A DNA stretch of 15,439 nt from Periconia sp. R9002 (Eukaryota; Ascomycota; Dothideomycetes; Pleosporales; Periconiaceae). Positions 1 to 11,497 of this stretch are shown here, piece after piece. The position numbers were made by a program, and so were the translations under genes. Below the pieces are notes generated by a model that saw only the letters and a list, made by a program, of their open reading frames with translations, was not told where the DNA came from and searched no databases. The stretch spans positions 1-15,439 of the forward strand of contig JAMAHW010000216.1 of NCBI GenBank assembly GCA_023627715.1. The letters run 5' to 3'. Every line of letters starts with the position of its first letter. Position 1 is the first letter of the stretch.

Positions 1-1057
1 TTAGCCTATATAGAATTACTAAATAAATTACGCTAGTTATATATAGATTAGAACTACTAAAAAATATAAGAATTTACTTAGTATTCTATGTTTTACTTTT
101 AGAAAAAGTACTTTAGAATACTAAACTAGTAGTATATAAGTCTAATACTTATAGAGAATAAGATAAATAATAGAATATTAATAAAATTATTAAACACTAA
201 GTTTAAAATAGAAGAAACTATTATTTAGTTAAATAGATAGGTATTAATAAGAAAGGAAAACTATAGGAAGGTTTATAAAAACTAGAAAATAGTTTTAGCT
301 ACTCTAAGAAGTTAAAGGATTTTTAGTTTACTCTATTAAATAAAGAAAACTAAGAGATAATATAAAATTTTTACTTAGCTATAAATTAAGAAAAGCGCTA
401 CTAGTAGTAGCGTTAATAGTAATATTTTAATTAGAAATTAGCTTTAGATCTACCTACTAACTAGTCTACTAAAGTTTAGCTTCTTTTTTATCTAACTCTA
501 CTTTTATTACGTAAAACTAAGTAGCTAATTTTAAATAAAAATATTTTTTCTATTTTTTAAAATACTAGATTTTAGAATAAACTTCTACTAAAGTACTACT
601 AAGCTATATAATTTTATCTAAAAGCTCTTTCTAAGCTCTATAAGCTTTATTAAGCTAACGTTATACTTTCTTTTCTATATAGTTAATAAATATTATTAAT
701 AGCTATAAGCCTAAACGTATATATTTTACTTTTAAATATAAACTTACTTTTAGATAGTAGTACTTTAGATATTTTATAGAAACTATATATATTAGCTTAG
801 ATATATACTTTATAATACTTACTATTAGTAAGAGAACCTATATAAATAAAGTTAAGCCTAGTATACTAAGAATACTTAAAAAATATAGTAAAACTATTAT
901 AATAAACTTTATTAGTAAGTAATAATTTAGATTAAGTTTTTAAAAAAACTATAATAACTAAAAACGCTTTACTAAGTAATAAGTAAAGCTATAGTACTAT
1001 TATACTTTAATTTCTAGAATAGATAAATATAGAAACTAAGTATAAAAAGGGGGATAG
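1..1057. pseudogene. Decayed DNA, probably the 3' interior of an LTR retrotransposon
   Basis: No gene or conserved protein motif is readable here. The only reason to call it retroelement interior is its position: it ends in a purine-rich tract followed by the start of LTR A, the arrangement found at the 3' end of LTR retrotransposons. If so, this kilobase would be the end of the pol region plus 3' untranslated sequence, transcribed on the plus strand. The 5' LTR would lie left of the window. A short perfect hairpin (7-bp arms 396-402 and 406-412) is the only other structure noted. The stretch could equally be unrelated degraded DNA. Confidence 0.35.
1044..1054 (+). other. Candidate polypurine tract of an LTR retrotransposon
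   Basis: The sequence AAAAAGGGGGA lies three bases (TAG) before the first base of LTR A. Reverse-transcribing elements use a purine run at this place to prime plus-strand DNA synthesis, so it marks A as a 3' LTR. Runs of five G are rare in this tract. GpG corresponds to CpC on the other strand, a context RIP barely touches, which explains its survival. LTR B lacks a comparable run at the corresponding place. Confidence 0.5.
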
Positions 1058-1543
1058 TATTATAGCTATACCTTATAGAATTACTCTTAGTACTTATAGT
1101 AAGTATAATTTTAATAGTTACTATAAATAGTATAATATAGATAAAGACTAGGATTTTAGACCTAAAGTAAACTATAATATAGATATATAATAGGAATTAC
1201 GTAGAGACTCTATAACTTTATAAATACTAAGATAGATAGAAATATAGAGATATTTCTATAAGAGCTTTATCTCTATTAATAATAGAAACTATAGAGTAAT
1301 AGAGCTTAAGAATTTTATTAGTATATAGTAAGTACGTATTACACTTTTTAGATAGTCTTTATTATTAATTTAATCTTTTAACTAAAGAGCTACCCTACTT
1401 TTAATATCTACTATTTAGAATCTATTATATTATACTTATTAATAGTTATACACTCTACTATTATTTTATAATATTATACTTCTATTTACTCCTTTTACGC
1501 ACTACTTAGTATCCTACTTTAAGGCTTAAGTAAGACCCTAATA
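1058..1543 (+). mobile_element. RIP-degraded LTR, copy A
   Basis: This 486-bp segment is homologous end to end with LTR B (reverse strand) and, over its first 77 bases, with the undamaged LTR C. It begins TATTATAGCTATACC where C has TGTTACGGCTGTGCC, and ends CCCTAATA, consistent with ancestral TGTTA...TAACA termini. Against C it differs at 23 of 77 positions, of which 21 are C-to-T or G-to-A. Its outer parts match B at roughly 90%. The middle is divergent and about 30 bp longer than in B, and carries a hairpin with 10-bp arms (1236-1245 and 1250-1259). The polypurine-like tract just upstream suggests a 3' LTR. Flanking 5-mers (GATAG and AATTA) do not match, so it is not an obvious solo LTR. 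The right boundary rests on the A/B alignment and the terminal motif and could shift by a few bases. Confidence 0.88.
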
Positions 1544-1680
1544 AATTATAAAGGTATTAATAATACTATATACTCTCCTCTCCTCTACTATAATTAGTAT
1601 AGTAAATACTAGTAAAATAAGGCTAGCTTATTATTATTATCTATTTTAGAAAGCTTAAAAAGCTTTATAGAGCTTATATT

Positions 1681-1740
1681 AGAAAAGTAAAGCTAAAGTA
1701 GTAGTAGTAGAAAAGAAAAAGGAAGAAAAAAAAAGTAAAA
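1681..1740 (+). repeat. Purine-rich low-complexity tract
   Basis: A run dominated by A and G, with 27 consecutive purines at 1709-1735 after a short GTA/TAG microsatellite. It may be a relic of a Lys/Glu-rich coding stretch or simple sequence. Purine-only DNA offers little CpA/TpG for RIP, so it survives in recognisable form. Confidence 0.6.
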
Positions 1741-2656
1741 GCCCCTAAATAGTACTATATAATAATATTTTATTATTTATATAGAAAGATAAGAATAGTA
1801 ATAGTAAAACTAAAAATAATAAAAAAGAGAATATTATAATTTAAGAGCTATTTCTACTATTATAGCTACTAAAAGCTTATTAAATAGTTAATACTTTTTT
1901 TCCTTTTTTTATAACTTTTTCTTCTATAAGTAATTAATTAACTATAGAATTAGCTACTAAACTAATTAACGTAGAGATTATAATATAATATAAATTATAT
2001 ATAAATTTAATTAAGAGTCCTATTATTAAAGCTATACGTACTAAAATAATACCTATTCTACTAATTAGTAAGAGTAATTTAGATAAATATATATATTAAA
2101 TAATTAGTAGCGAAAACGCTAACGTCTCTTTTAATTAGACCTTATATATAATTATATATAAGGGCTAAAGAAGCTCTATACGTTAGTCTAAAGCTATATA
2201 AAAAAAAATACTTTATAGAGTTTTACTTTATAAAATTACGTTATTAAGTTTATTAAAAAATACCTAAATAAACTTTATATACTTTTTTATAATATTTATT
2301 TTAAATTAATAATTATAGTAGCTTTAAATAGTACTCTATAGCGTAGTATAGTAACTTAGATTTAAAAAGAGAGCTTAGTATTAGTATTTTAGAGTAAAGT
2401 AGTTATAGGTAATTAAAGTACCTTCTTTATTAATACTTAATAAAATTATAAGTAGGAAGCCTATAAAAACTACCTTAGTATTTACTATATAAATTAAAAA
2501 GGTAAGATTAATACTAATAACTAGTATAATTACTTACTATTAAATAGGCACTTACTAAACCTATAGAATAGTAAAATACTAAAAGAATAATTAATAGTTA
2601 AGTAACTTAGTATTTAAATACTATAGTCTTTACATTAATATAAATATAGCCTTTTT

Positions 2657-2669
2657 AAAAAAAAAAAAA
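2657..2669 (+). repeat. A13 homopolymer
   Basis: Thirteen consecutive A residues, preceded by CTTTTT and followed by GGAAG. It could be the remains of a poly(A) tail of a LINE-like element, but no target-site duplication or upstream reverse transcriptase can be recognised. A plain homopolymer is as likely. Confidence 0.5.
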
Positions 2670-3478
2670 GGAAGCCTACTTTAACTAAAAAGTATATATA
2701 ATAGTTACTTAAGTTATTAATTATAAAAAAGCTTTTAAAATTTTTATTTTCTAACTTACTTTTATCTTTTTCTATACTATAAAAAGAGGCTTTTAGTTCT
2801 ATTATATATAGAGATAAAAATCTTCTTAATTATACTAAGGCCTTTTTTATATAGTAGAATATTAAAGAGAGCTATAGAGAGAGTAGGCTACTAGTAGTAA
2901 AGTATAAAAAAAAACTTTTATTAGACTAGTAGTAGATTAATAACTTCTATAACTCTAAATATAGCTTTACTTAAACTATTTAGAGAAATATATATAAATT
3001 TCTAATAAGTTATTACGCTAATATACGCTATATAATATTATAATAAAAAATAATATATAAAAATAGAAAGTTAAAAGACTTAAGTATCTAAGCAAATTTT
3101 AGGTAGTTAATAATAGCTAACGCCTTTATTAATACTAAATAGTTAAGATAATAAATATCTACTAAGATTAAATATTTATATAGATTATTAATTTACTAAT
3201 TAACCTTTTAAGTACTATAAATTAACTAGTATTTTTTTTAAAATTTTTAAATTTATAGTTATTAAGATATATAACGTACGTAATTATTATAATAGATAGA
3301 GCTTACCTTAAGTAGTATATTAAAGTTCTCTTAGACTCTTAAATCGCACTTAAATTATAGCTAAAATTATATAAAAAACGCTAAAAAACTATTAGTAATA
3401 AAGTAATAAGTAGTATAACCTACTACTTTTACGTATAGGCCTATAGAATATCTATTAGATACCTTATTTTATAGTAAT

Positions 3479-3934
3479 TATTAGGGTTCTACTTAGGCTT
3501 TAAAGTAGAATACTAAGTAGTATATAAAGAAAGTAAATAGAAGTATAATATTATAGAATAATAGTAGGGTATATAACTATTAATAAGTATAATATAATAT
3601 AGATTCTAAATAATAGATATTAAAAGTAAGGTAGCTCTTTAGTTAAAAAATTAAATTAATAATAAAAACTATCTAAGGAGTGTAATACGTACTTACTATA
3701 TACTAATAAAATTTCTAAACTCTATTACTCTATAGCTCTATAGCTCTATTTACGTAGAGATAGTAAAGTGTAAAGTTATAAAGTTATTATATAATTCTCT
3801 ATTATATATCTATATTATAATCTACTTTAGGTCTAAGATTCTAGTCTTTATCTATATTATACTACTTATAGTTATTATTAAAATTACATTTACTATAAGT
3901 ACTAAGAGTAATTCTATAAGGTATAGCTATAACA
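3479..3934 (-). mobile_element. RIP-degraded LTR, copy B (reverse orientation)
   Basis: Read on the minus strand, this 456-bp segment starts TGTTATAGCTATACC at 3934 and ends CCCTAATA at 3479. It matches LTR A along most of its length and LTR C over the first 77 bases. All 20 differences from C are C-to-T or G-to-A. It is about 30 bp shorter than A because of a divergent middle that contains a CTCTATAG-like triplication (about 3718-3740). It keeps the canonical terminal TG that A has lost. Sense-strand flanking 5-mers (AGTAG before, ATTAC after) do not form a target-site duplication, so it is either one end of a decayed full element or a solo LTR with eroded flanks. No polypurine tract precedes it. 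Confidence 0.88.
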
Positions 3935-6900
3935 CTACTATTAGATTTAAGTACGCTAATTTAATATATATTTAATTAAGTTTTTTTACTATACTAAGTA
4001 GGGGTAGTAGCTTTATTTTATATTTTTAATCCTCTAGCTCTACCTTATTATTCTATTATACTTATACTCTTTATTAGGTTTATATCTTATTATATTCTTA
4101 GCTTTTTTTATTCTTTATTATTATTAGCTTTATAATAATAAAGTTATATTAAATAGCTTTAATAAACGTATTAAAAGGGCTATTAGGCTTATATAAAGTA
4201 GACTAAAAATATATATTATAGGCTGCGTTTATAACTAGGCTACTATAACGCTACCTATACTATATAGTAAAAAGAAATCTACTATTTTAGATTAACTTAT
4301 AGTAATTTTTTATATTTACTACTTTACTTAGTATAGTAAATATTAAAATAGTTATTAAACTTATATAAATAAACTTAAAAAAGGTACGCTAGTTAATATA
4401 ACTCTTTTACTAACCTCTCTCTTTTATTATATAGTATATAAGCCTTACGTAGTAATATTAAAATATAAAATAGTAAGAGAGTTACCTTAATAGAAGAAGG
4501 TAGAAGATATAGTATACTACGTAGTAAACGCTAAGGTCTTTAGTATTATATATTATATATAAGTAATTAAATATATACGCTTTATAAGGGGTATCTTTAC
4601 TATTAATAGCGCTAGTAAGGCTTAAGTACTATATATAGTTATTAACGCTACTAGCTAGCTAATTATTATAGTAGTATATAATAATATATTATTAGTAGAG
4701 CGCCTAATTAATAAGATAAAAATTATTCTACCTTTATTAGTACTATTTATTATTATATACTATTATAGCTTATAAAACTATATAAATTACTTTAAGTTTA
4801 AAGTTTATAACTATATAATATACCTTAGATTAGTAAAAGTTATACTATACTACGTTATCTACTAAATAAGTACTATACTTAGGGGGATTTCTTACTTAAA
4901 TTATTTACTATAGTGTAGTTTTACGTACTTAATAGTATATATAAATAGTAGTAATAATAAAAATATAGAGAATATACTAAAATTTAGTAAGCTAGTCTAT
5001 TAGTAAGTTACTTTAATATAGAGTAATTTTACTAATAGGCTAAAATACTATTATAAATAAGAAAGTAATTATAAGCTAATAATAATTACGCACTGCTGTA
5101 ACCTAAAAGGAACTATAATTAACTCTATACTTTTAGTTAAGAAAGTTACGTAACTTTTTTTATAAAGCTATTAGTAAGCTTAGGCTTAGCGCTAGCTATA
5201 TACGTAACTAACTTATATAACTTATAGTAAGAGGAGTAAGCTAATACTAGACTTACTTAACTTATAGTAAAAATAGTAAATTAATAAAATAAGCTTACCT
5301 AGTAGAGAGTAAAGAAATAGATATACTATAAGTAGATAGTAAGTATATAATTAAGAATAATGCTCCTTTTAGAATATTATAATTAACCTTAAGTTTATAG
5401 ATATAATCTACTTTTAGTTTACTCTATAAACTTATTTATTCTATCTAACTTATTTATACTCCTTAAATAAACTTCCTAAAGTATTAGTCTAATATTAGTT
5501 TATAATATAATAATCTCTCTACTAGCCTATCTTTAATAAACGCTAAGTTATAACCTTATAAGTATATACTAGTAGAAGAGTCTATAAAGTACTATTCTTT
5601 CTAGTATAATATACTCTATATTAATAAAATAGGTATATAGAAGTTTATATATAAAAATATAGTAGAATAAACCTACTATACTAGTTCTATAAAGTAAACT
5701 TAAACTAAGTAGCTATATATAAGAATATAATAAATCTATATAGTAATATAAGTAAAAGTTATATTAATAAGAAACTTCTATATAATAGTAAAATAATTAG
5801 GCCCCTACTTAGTATAAAAGTACTAATATTAATACTAGTAAAAAGAGAAGTATTTAAAATTATACTACTTAATATATAGAGTGTTATGTTACGTACGTAA
5901 TTAGAGCTATAGCTTATTAAAATACTAAAGTATTATTCTAAATTACGTTAAAGAAGTATTTATATACTAGGCTAACACTATAGCTAGGCTTTATTAAAAA
6001 TATATAAGGTTAGATAGGTAAGGTAGAGATAGTAGAAAACCTATATATAAGTAAGTAATTAAATTATACGTAGATTATAGAAAAGGACTTAGCTAGATAT
6101 CTAATACGCATTTTACTACTAGACGTAGATAGACTAATAGTTATAAGAAATAAATATAAAAATAGTTATAAAAGTATATTATTAATAGAAAAAAAAGGTA
6201 AAAGAGAGCTAAAGACGTAGTAGAGAAAAAGAAAAAAAGTAAGAGTAAAAGTAAGAGTAGCTTTATATACTTACTAAAGTTTTAGTATCTATTTTAAAGT
6301 TATATAAAGTAATTGTAAAAGTAAATATATAGACTACTAAAAAGTAAAGTTATTATTAGGTTATTAAAACGTTATAATTTTTTCTCTACTTTTACCTAGT
6401 CTTACTTTCTATTCTTTTACTTAAGTAAGCTAACGTTAACGTAGAAGTTAAAATAACACTTAATAGTAATTAGAAATCTATAATAAAAAACTATTATATT
6501 TATTAACTTACTATAGATTTATCTACTTAATATATATTAATAATATAGTTAAAACGCTTAGACCTTTACTATTAATATTATACCTACTATTACTTCTATA
6601 CTACACTTACGTTTGCTATATATAAAACTATATATTTATTATTAAGTAATAATATATAAAGATATAGATTACTAGTATAGCTTATACTATTAAGCTATTA
6701 TATAATTAGCTATTAAAATAAGTAAAGAGTTTTAAAGTAAGAATTAGTATAGTTTAGCTACTTATTTTAAGAAAGTTTTTACTTTATTCTAGATTAAGGT
6801 AAACTAAGAAATACTTAGTTTATAAGTAAATAATACTATTAATATAAGTATTCTTAAAAGAGTAGTTACTTAGATACTAGGCTCTATATTTATAAACTAA

Positions 6901-7140
6901 GTTAGTATAATAAGATTATTAGGAGCGTATATATCTTTATAAGCTTTACTTTAACTTTAAAGTAGATATTTTAACCTATATACTTTTAATAAATATATCT
7001 ACTATAAGGTAACTAAACTAATAAATACTAAGGCTATAAAACTTTTTATTTATAATACTATTTATAATTTAGAAAGTATTATTAATAAACTATTTTTTAC
7101 TCTAAAGAAGACGTTATTAGATAAAATTATAGTAACTTTT
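3935..7140. other. Decayed AT-rich stretch without recognisable genes
   Basis: RIP-degraded throughout, with stops in all frames and no readable protein motif. Small less-mutated pockets occur at 5089-5103 (one CpA and two TpG close together), 5881-5895 (two TpG) and 6603-6616. A purine-rich run lies at 6188-6260. I see no promoter, terminator, RNA gene or clear transposon terminus that can be paired within the window. Confidence 0.7.
6188..6260 (+). repeat. Purine-rich tract with short internal repeats
   Basis: Mostly A and G, including a 12-bp motif AGTAAGAGTAAA repeated near 6238-6260. In one plus-strand frame the end of the tract alternates AAG/GAG with TAA/TAG. That is what CAA/CAG (Gln) codons become after RIP, so it may be the relic of a Lys/Glu/Gln-rich coding repeat. 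Simple sequence is an equal alternative. Confidence 0.45.
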
Positions 7141-7980
7141 AAGTAGTTTTTTCGCAATTCTAGACACTTATCTAAGGAAAATATACCTACTAAGTTTATC
7201 TAGTATATTAATAGGAAAATTAGGATCTACCTCTATAAGTAGTATAAAAGTGCGACTAGGGTAGTATAAATATACTAAACATTTCTCTTTAGTATACTAT
7301 ACTATAATTATAAATATAATAAAGTGTATAGCGTTATCTATAAAGAGTACTATAAAAACTATAAAAGAAACTACTACTAGTAGTATAAATATAAGCTTAA
7401 ATAAGTAGGTATAGATATATACTAAATTATAAATAGTACTAAGAGATACGTTAATAAAGTTTTAAAAAAAGAATAATACGCCCTTAAGATTAACACTATA
7501 TCCTATATTAGAAGCGTATATATTACTACTACTAATAGCGTAACTACTACTATTCTAGACTTTACTACTATAGGGATTATAGAGCTAGGTTTATTATTTT
7601 CTACTCTTATTAACTCTTATAATAAGAGTAGCTAAAAACGATAACTTTATTAGGTTTAATATAATTATAATAAAGAGATTTAGAGGTAGTATATTATATA
7701 CTATATAATATTTAGGTATTAATAAAGTTTATAAAGGACTAGGTCTATATATTTAGATTACAATCACCTATAACGCGAATTAAGAGACTATAGGCCTATA
7801 AATAGGTAGTATTATAGTATTTTAGAGTAAATATAAATAGATACTAAGTATTATAATAGAGGCTATAGCTTAATATATTAGATAAGACTAATAAACACTA
7901 CTTATATATAAGGGTATATTATATAAAGTAGTAAGGGTAGGCGTATAAGCTATATAGCTAAATATATATATAGTTAGATA

Positions 7981-8044
7981 GCCAGCTTATACTAATTACT
8001 TATATATATGCATATCTATAAACCCTTATATTATGTTAATTACA
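7981..8044. other. Less-mutated pocket retaining CpA and TpG
   Basis: Within 64 bases there are three CpA (7983, 8011, 8043) and two TpG (8009, 8034), including the palindrome ATATGCATAT. This is the densest retention of RIP-target dinucleotides in the degraded tract. None is in the CACT/AGTG context that accounts for most survivors elsewhere. It could be a later small insertion or chance. Confidence 0.4.
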
Positions 8045-8183
8045 ATATATATAAGAAACTCTTAAAAATAATAACTACTTAGTATATATATATACTAGCC
8101 TACGTAACTATTATATAGGAAATAGATATTAATATAAGAAACTTCTAAGTACTTAAGGGCGTTATATTATAGTAAAGTTAATA

Positions 8184-8252
8184 CTAAAAACTAAAAAAAT
8201 CTAGCTATTTAATACTATTATATAAGAGCTATCTAAAAACTAAAAAAATCTA
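8184..8252 (+). repeat. 20-bp direct repeat, spaced 49 bp
   Basis: The sequence CTAAAAACTAAAAAAATCTA occurs identically at 8184-8203 and 8233-8252. It has no CpA or TpG left, so it could be a pre-RIP duplication whose copies converged or a later duplication. No function is evident. Confidence 0.7.
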
Positions 8253-9533
8253 ATACCTATATATATAATTATTTAAAGTAATTACACTTAGCTATATAGT
8301 ATAATAGGTTACCTATAGAAAGGTGTTCTATATTAAGAAAAATAGTTACTTAAAGTTCTATAGTAGGTACTAAAAAATATTAGACTTATAAAAATAATAG
8401 TAATTAGCTAAAAAACGCCCTTAATAGTAGTAGTAATTAGCTATATTATAGTAGTAACTAGTTAATAGCTAATAAAGAGGAGAAGGATCTTTAGTATTAT
8501 AACTAAAGCTATAGTAACCTTACTATTAACTACTAGTACTAAAACGTTTTACGCTATAAGAAGTAGATAATATAAAGCTTAAGCTATACCTACGTAAGTA
8601 GTACTAGTATTCTAGAAGGTAAGCCCTATATACTATAAAGTATATACTATTTTATAGAGCTTATTACTAATTATAACTAAAAGCTTTTTATTAATAATAA
8701 AGACTAACTAGCGTACACTCTAGATAATTATTAAAGAAAAAAGATTAAACGTATTATAGAGAGTAGTACTTTAACGCCTATTTATAAAAGCTTCTAAGCT
8801 TTATTTTAGAATAAGTCTACTACTACTTTAATAAATTTAATACTATTAGATAAGAAAAGATATAAATAAATAAGATAATTAAATTTTTCTATTACTACTT
8901 TTATACCTACTATTACTTAGGCGTATAGATCTTTTTACTAATAGACGTACGCTAGAAACGCTGTAGTAAAGATAGTTATTTATACTAAAAAAGATATAGT
9001 AAGTATAGGCTTAATAGTAAGCTAAAAATATTTTAAAAGAATAGTATAGTTAAAGAATTAGATAGAGTAGCGTAGAAAGATAAGGTTAATAGAGATAGAA
9101 TAAATAAGCTTTTATATCTCCTATAGCTAGTAAATATACTTCTTTAATTTATAGTAAGGTGTATAAATATAAAGCGTAGAAGTGATTAGAATAGAAAATT
9201 ATACTACTTACTATATAGGGATTAATTACTACCTATAATCTATTTTAGTTTACTATATATAATAGTAAAGCCTCCTAAGATACCTAGCTTAGTTATTATA
9301 ATTTATAGTATATAAGCTACCTAAATACTTTTTAGTAAGAATTTAGTATAAAAGTTTTCTAACTTTTTTTAGTACTAAAGTGTTTACTTTATTAGATACA
9401 CTCTCTATAATAAATCTAATCTACGTAATAAAAAAGGTACCTTAATATAAGCGACTTTATATATATATTTTCTAACGCCTTAATCTTCTCTTTTATAAGA
9501 TTTTTATATTAGAGGTAGTTGCCTTTTTTAATT

Positions 9534-9557
9534 CTATTTTTAATCCTATTTTTAATC
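9534..9557 (+). repeat. 12-bp tandem duplication
   Basis: CTATTTTTAATC occurs twice without a gap (9534-9545, 9546-9557) in a pyrimidine-rich stretch. It is simple-sequence variation with no evident role. Confidence 0.6.
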
Positions 9558-11475
9558 TCTCTTTTTTATATAAGTAGAACTATTTAGTTTAAATATTTCT
9601 TAATATATATAAATAAGTAAGACCTAGCTAAAGCTAATATAGTATTAGAGGTCTATACTTAAATAGTAGAAGATTAGGAGAAGTATACTTAAGTTACCTA
9701 GGTACCTATATCTAGTAGGGTCTAGCGCCTTAGTATAGGATAGCGTATAGCTATAGTAGTAACACCTACCTATATATATTAATATATAGATACCCTTATA
9801 TATTACCTACTCTATAGCCTATAATATTAAACGCTATTTTATTACTTAATAATTAAATCTAGATAGATATAAATTCTTATAGATAGTATTAGAAATTAGT
9901 AATAGAAAATAGGTAGATATAAAAAAGTATTAAGTTTTAGCTTACTTATATATTTTATTCTAGCTACTAAACTAGTAAAGATATATTAAAGCTAAAGTTA
10001 ATATTATAGTACTTAAATAAATATAAAATATAAGTTACTATCTAATACCTTTACTATATTAATAGGGCAGTAACTTACTTAAACTTTAAATACTAGTAAA
10101 CCTACTACTTTATAAAAAAAGTATAGTACGTTTACTAACGTAGCACTATATAGCTTCTATAAGTTACCTATTTACTTAGTAGACTAATACCTTACTAACT
10201 TTATTACCTTTAGTAACTAGAATTCTATTAAGTAACTAACTACGCCTAAACTATAGAAAGATGTATAGTAGCTATTAAACTATACTACTAATATGCTAGA
10301 GCTAGTATTAAAGTAATACTTATAGCTACTTATACTACTTTAAAAGGTATAGGAACTCTATAAAATAAAGTAAGTATTAAATTAAGAAAAAATTATAGTA
10401 TTCTAAAGTAAAGTCTTTTCTACTTAACGTAGGCTTAAACGTATAGAGGCTACTATATATAAAGTAACTAATTTCTATATTTAGGTTATATTATACGTTA
10501 TTAACCTAGAGCTCTTTTAAATACTTATACCTTTTAACTATACGCTAACTATTAGTAAAGGGTATTAAATTACTTTAAGGAATCTTCTATCTATAGTATA
10601 AAGAACGAGCGAATTCTTTTAATTTAACTATATATTTAATAAAGTATTAATAAATCTTAATATATATTTTACTATTTACTACTTTATATAGATAGTGCTT
10701 TAAGGCTTTAAGGCTAATATCTTTTTAGATAGATATAGTAGGAGTAGTAAATTATATACTATATTTACTTTAAATAATTTAATTACTTTTTTAGCTAGCT
10801 CTAAGCTACTTATATAGCCTAGCGTAGCTATAGTTTTAGTTTTCTATATAGAACTATTTTAGAGTAAAACTAAGATATCTATTATAAGCCTAAATAAAGC
10901 CTTTTTTACTACTTATAAAATTAGAGTGGATACTAAATCTAATAAGCTTTTCTACGTTATTTTTAGTAAGTACGCCCTTTATATATTACTCTAATATATA
11001 GCTCTTTTTAAGAAGTAGTATAAGACGACTTATAATTATATATTATTTAGGAGCTACGTCTTAATTAATATCTCTATAAAAGTAGCTAATAAGTAATAGT
11101 AGTATAGTAAGCTCTACCTTATTAACTTTATAAGTGCTAAGAAGGGTAATAACACTAATAATATAGCTAAAACTACTAATATTAATAAAAGCTATATATT
11201 AGTTATAACTCTTCTCTAAAGTTTATAAATAAGGATCTACTTAAATTTTAGAGATAGCTCTATTACTATAGCCCTCTAACTAAATTTCTCTTTTAGGCTA
11301 TTAATAATTCCTAGTATAAATACTATATACCTAGTATATATAAACTAATAGTATAACTAAAGTAGTATAATAGTAACGCTTAAGAAAGCTAGTAGCCTTA
11401 AAAGCTATAAGAGGTCTATAAAAGTTATATAATAGTAAAATCTAGCTTTTAATCTACTTTTTTTTACTTTCTATA

Positions 11476-11497
11476 TTTTTTTTTCTTTTTCTTTTTT
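11476..11497 (+). repeat. Pyrimidine tract
   Basis: Twenty-two consecutive C/T residues (mostly T) inside a wider T-rich stretch from about 11451. On the minus strand it is a purine tract, but no LTR-like sequence adjoins it, so there is no support for calling it a polypurine primer. Confidence 0.5.

Larger units (their letters stand above)
1544..3478. other. Decayed spacer between the inverted LTR copies
   Basis: About 1.9 kb of RIP-degraded DNA with no readable gene. The first part is CT-rich (about 1573-1589) and then purine-rich (1681-1740). A 13-base A run lies at 2657-2669. A small perfect hairpin (TAGCG, AAAA loop, CGCTA) lies near 2107-2120. If LTR A were a 5' LTR, this would be its leader and gag region, but no primer-binding site can be recognised. 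On the opposite strand the same stretch would be the interior of the element carrying LTR B. I cannot decide between these or plain flanking DNA. Confidence 0.6.

Noticed and set aside
1058..1543. LTR A as a solo LTR
   Set aside because: Adjacent 5-mers do not match and a polypurine-like tract precedes it, so a 3' LTR is the better reading.
3481..3486. TTAGGG, the fungal telomere unit
   Set aside because: A single copy, not an array; it is the end of LTR B (CCCTAA on its sense strand).
5882..5894. TGTTATGTTACG as the start of another LTR
   Set aside because: Terminus-like start only; no second copy, no end motif and no flanking tract could be paired with it.
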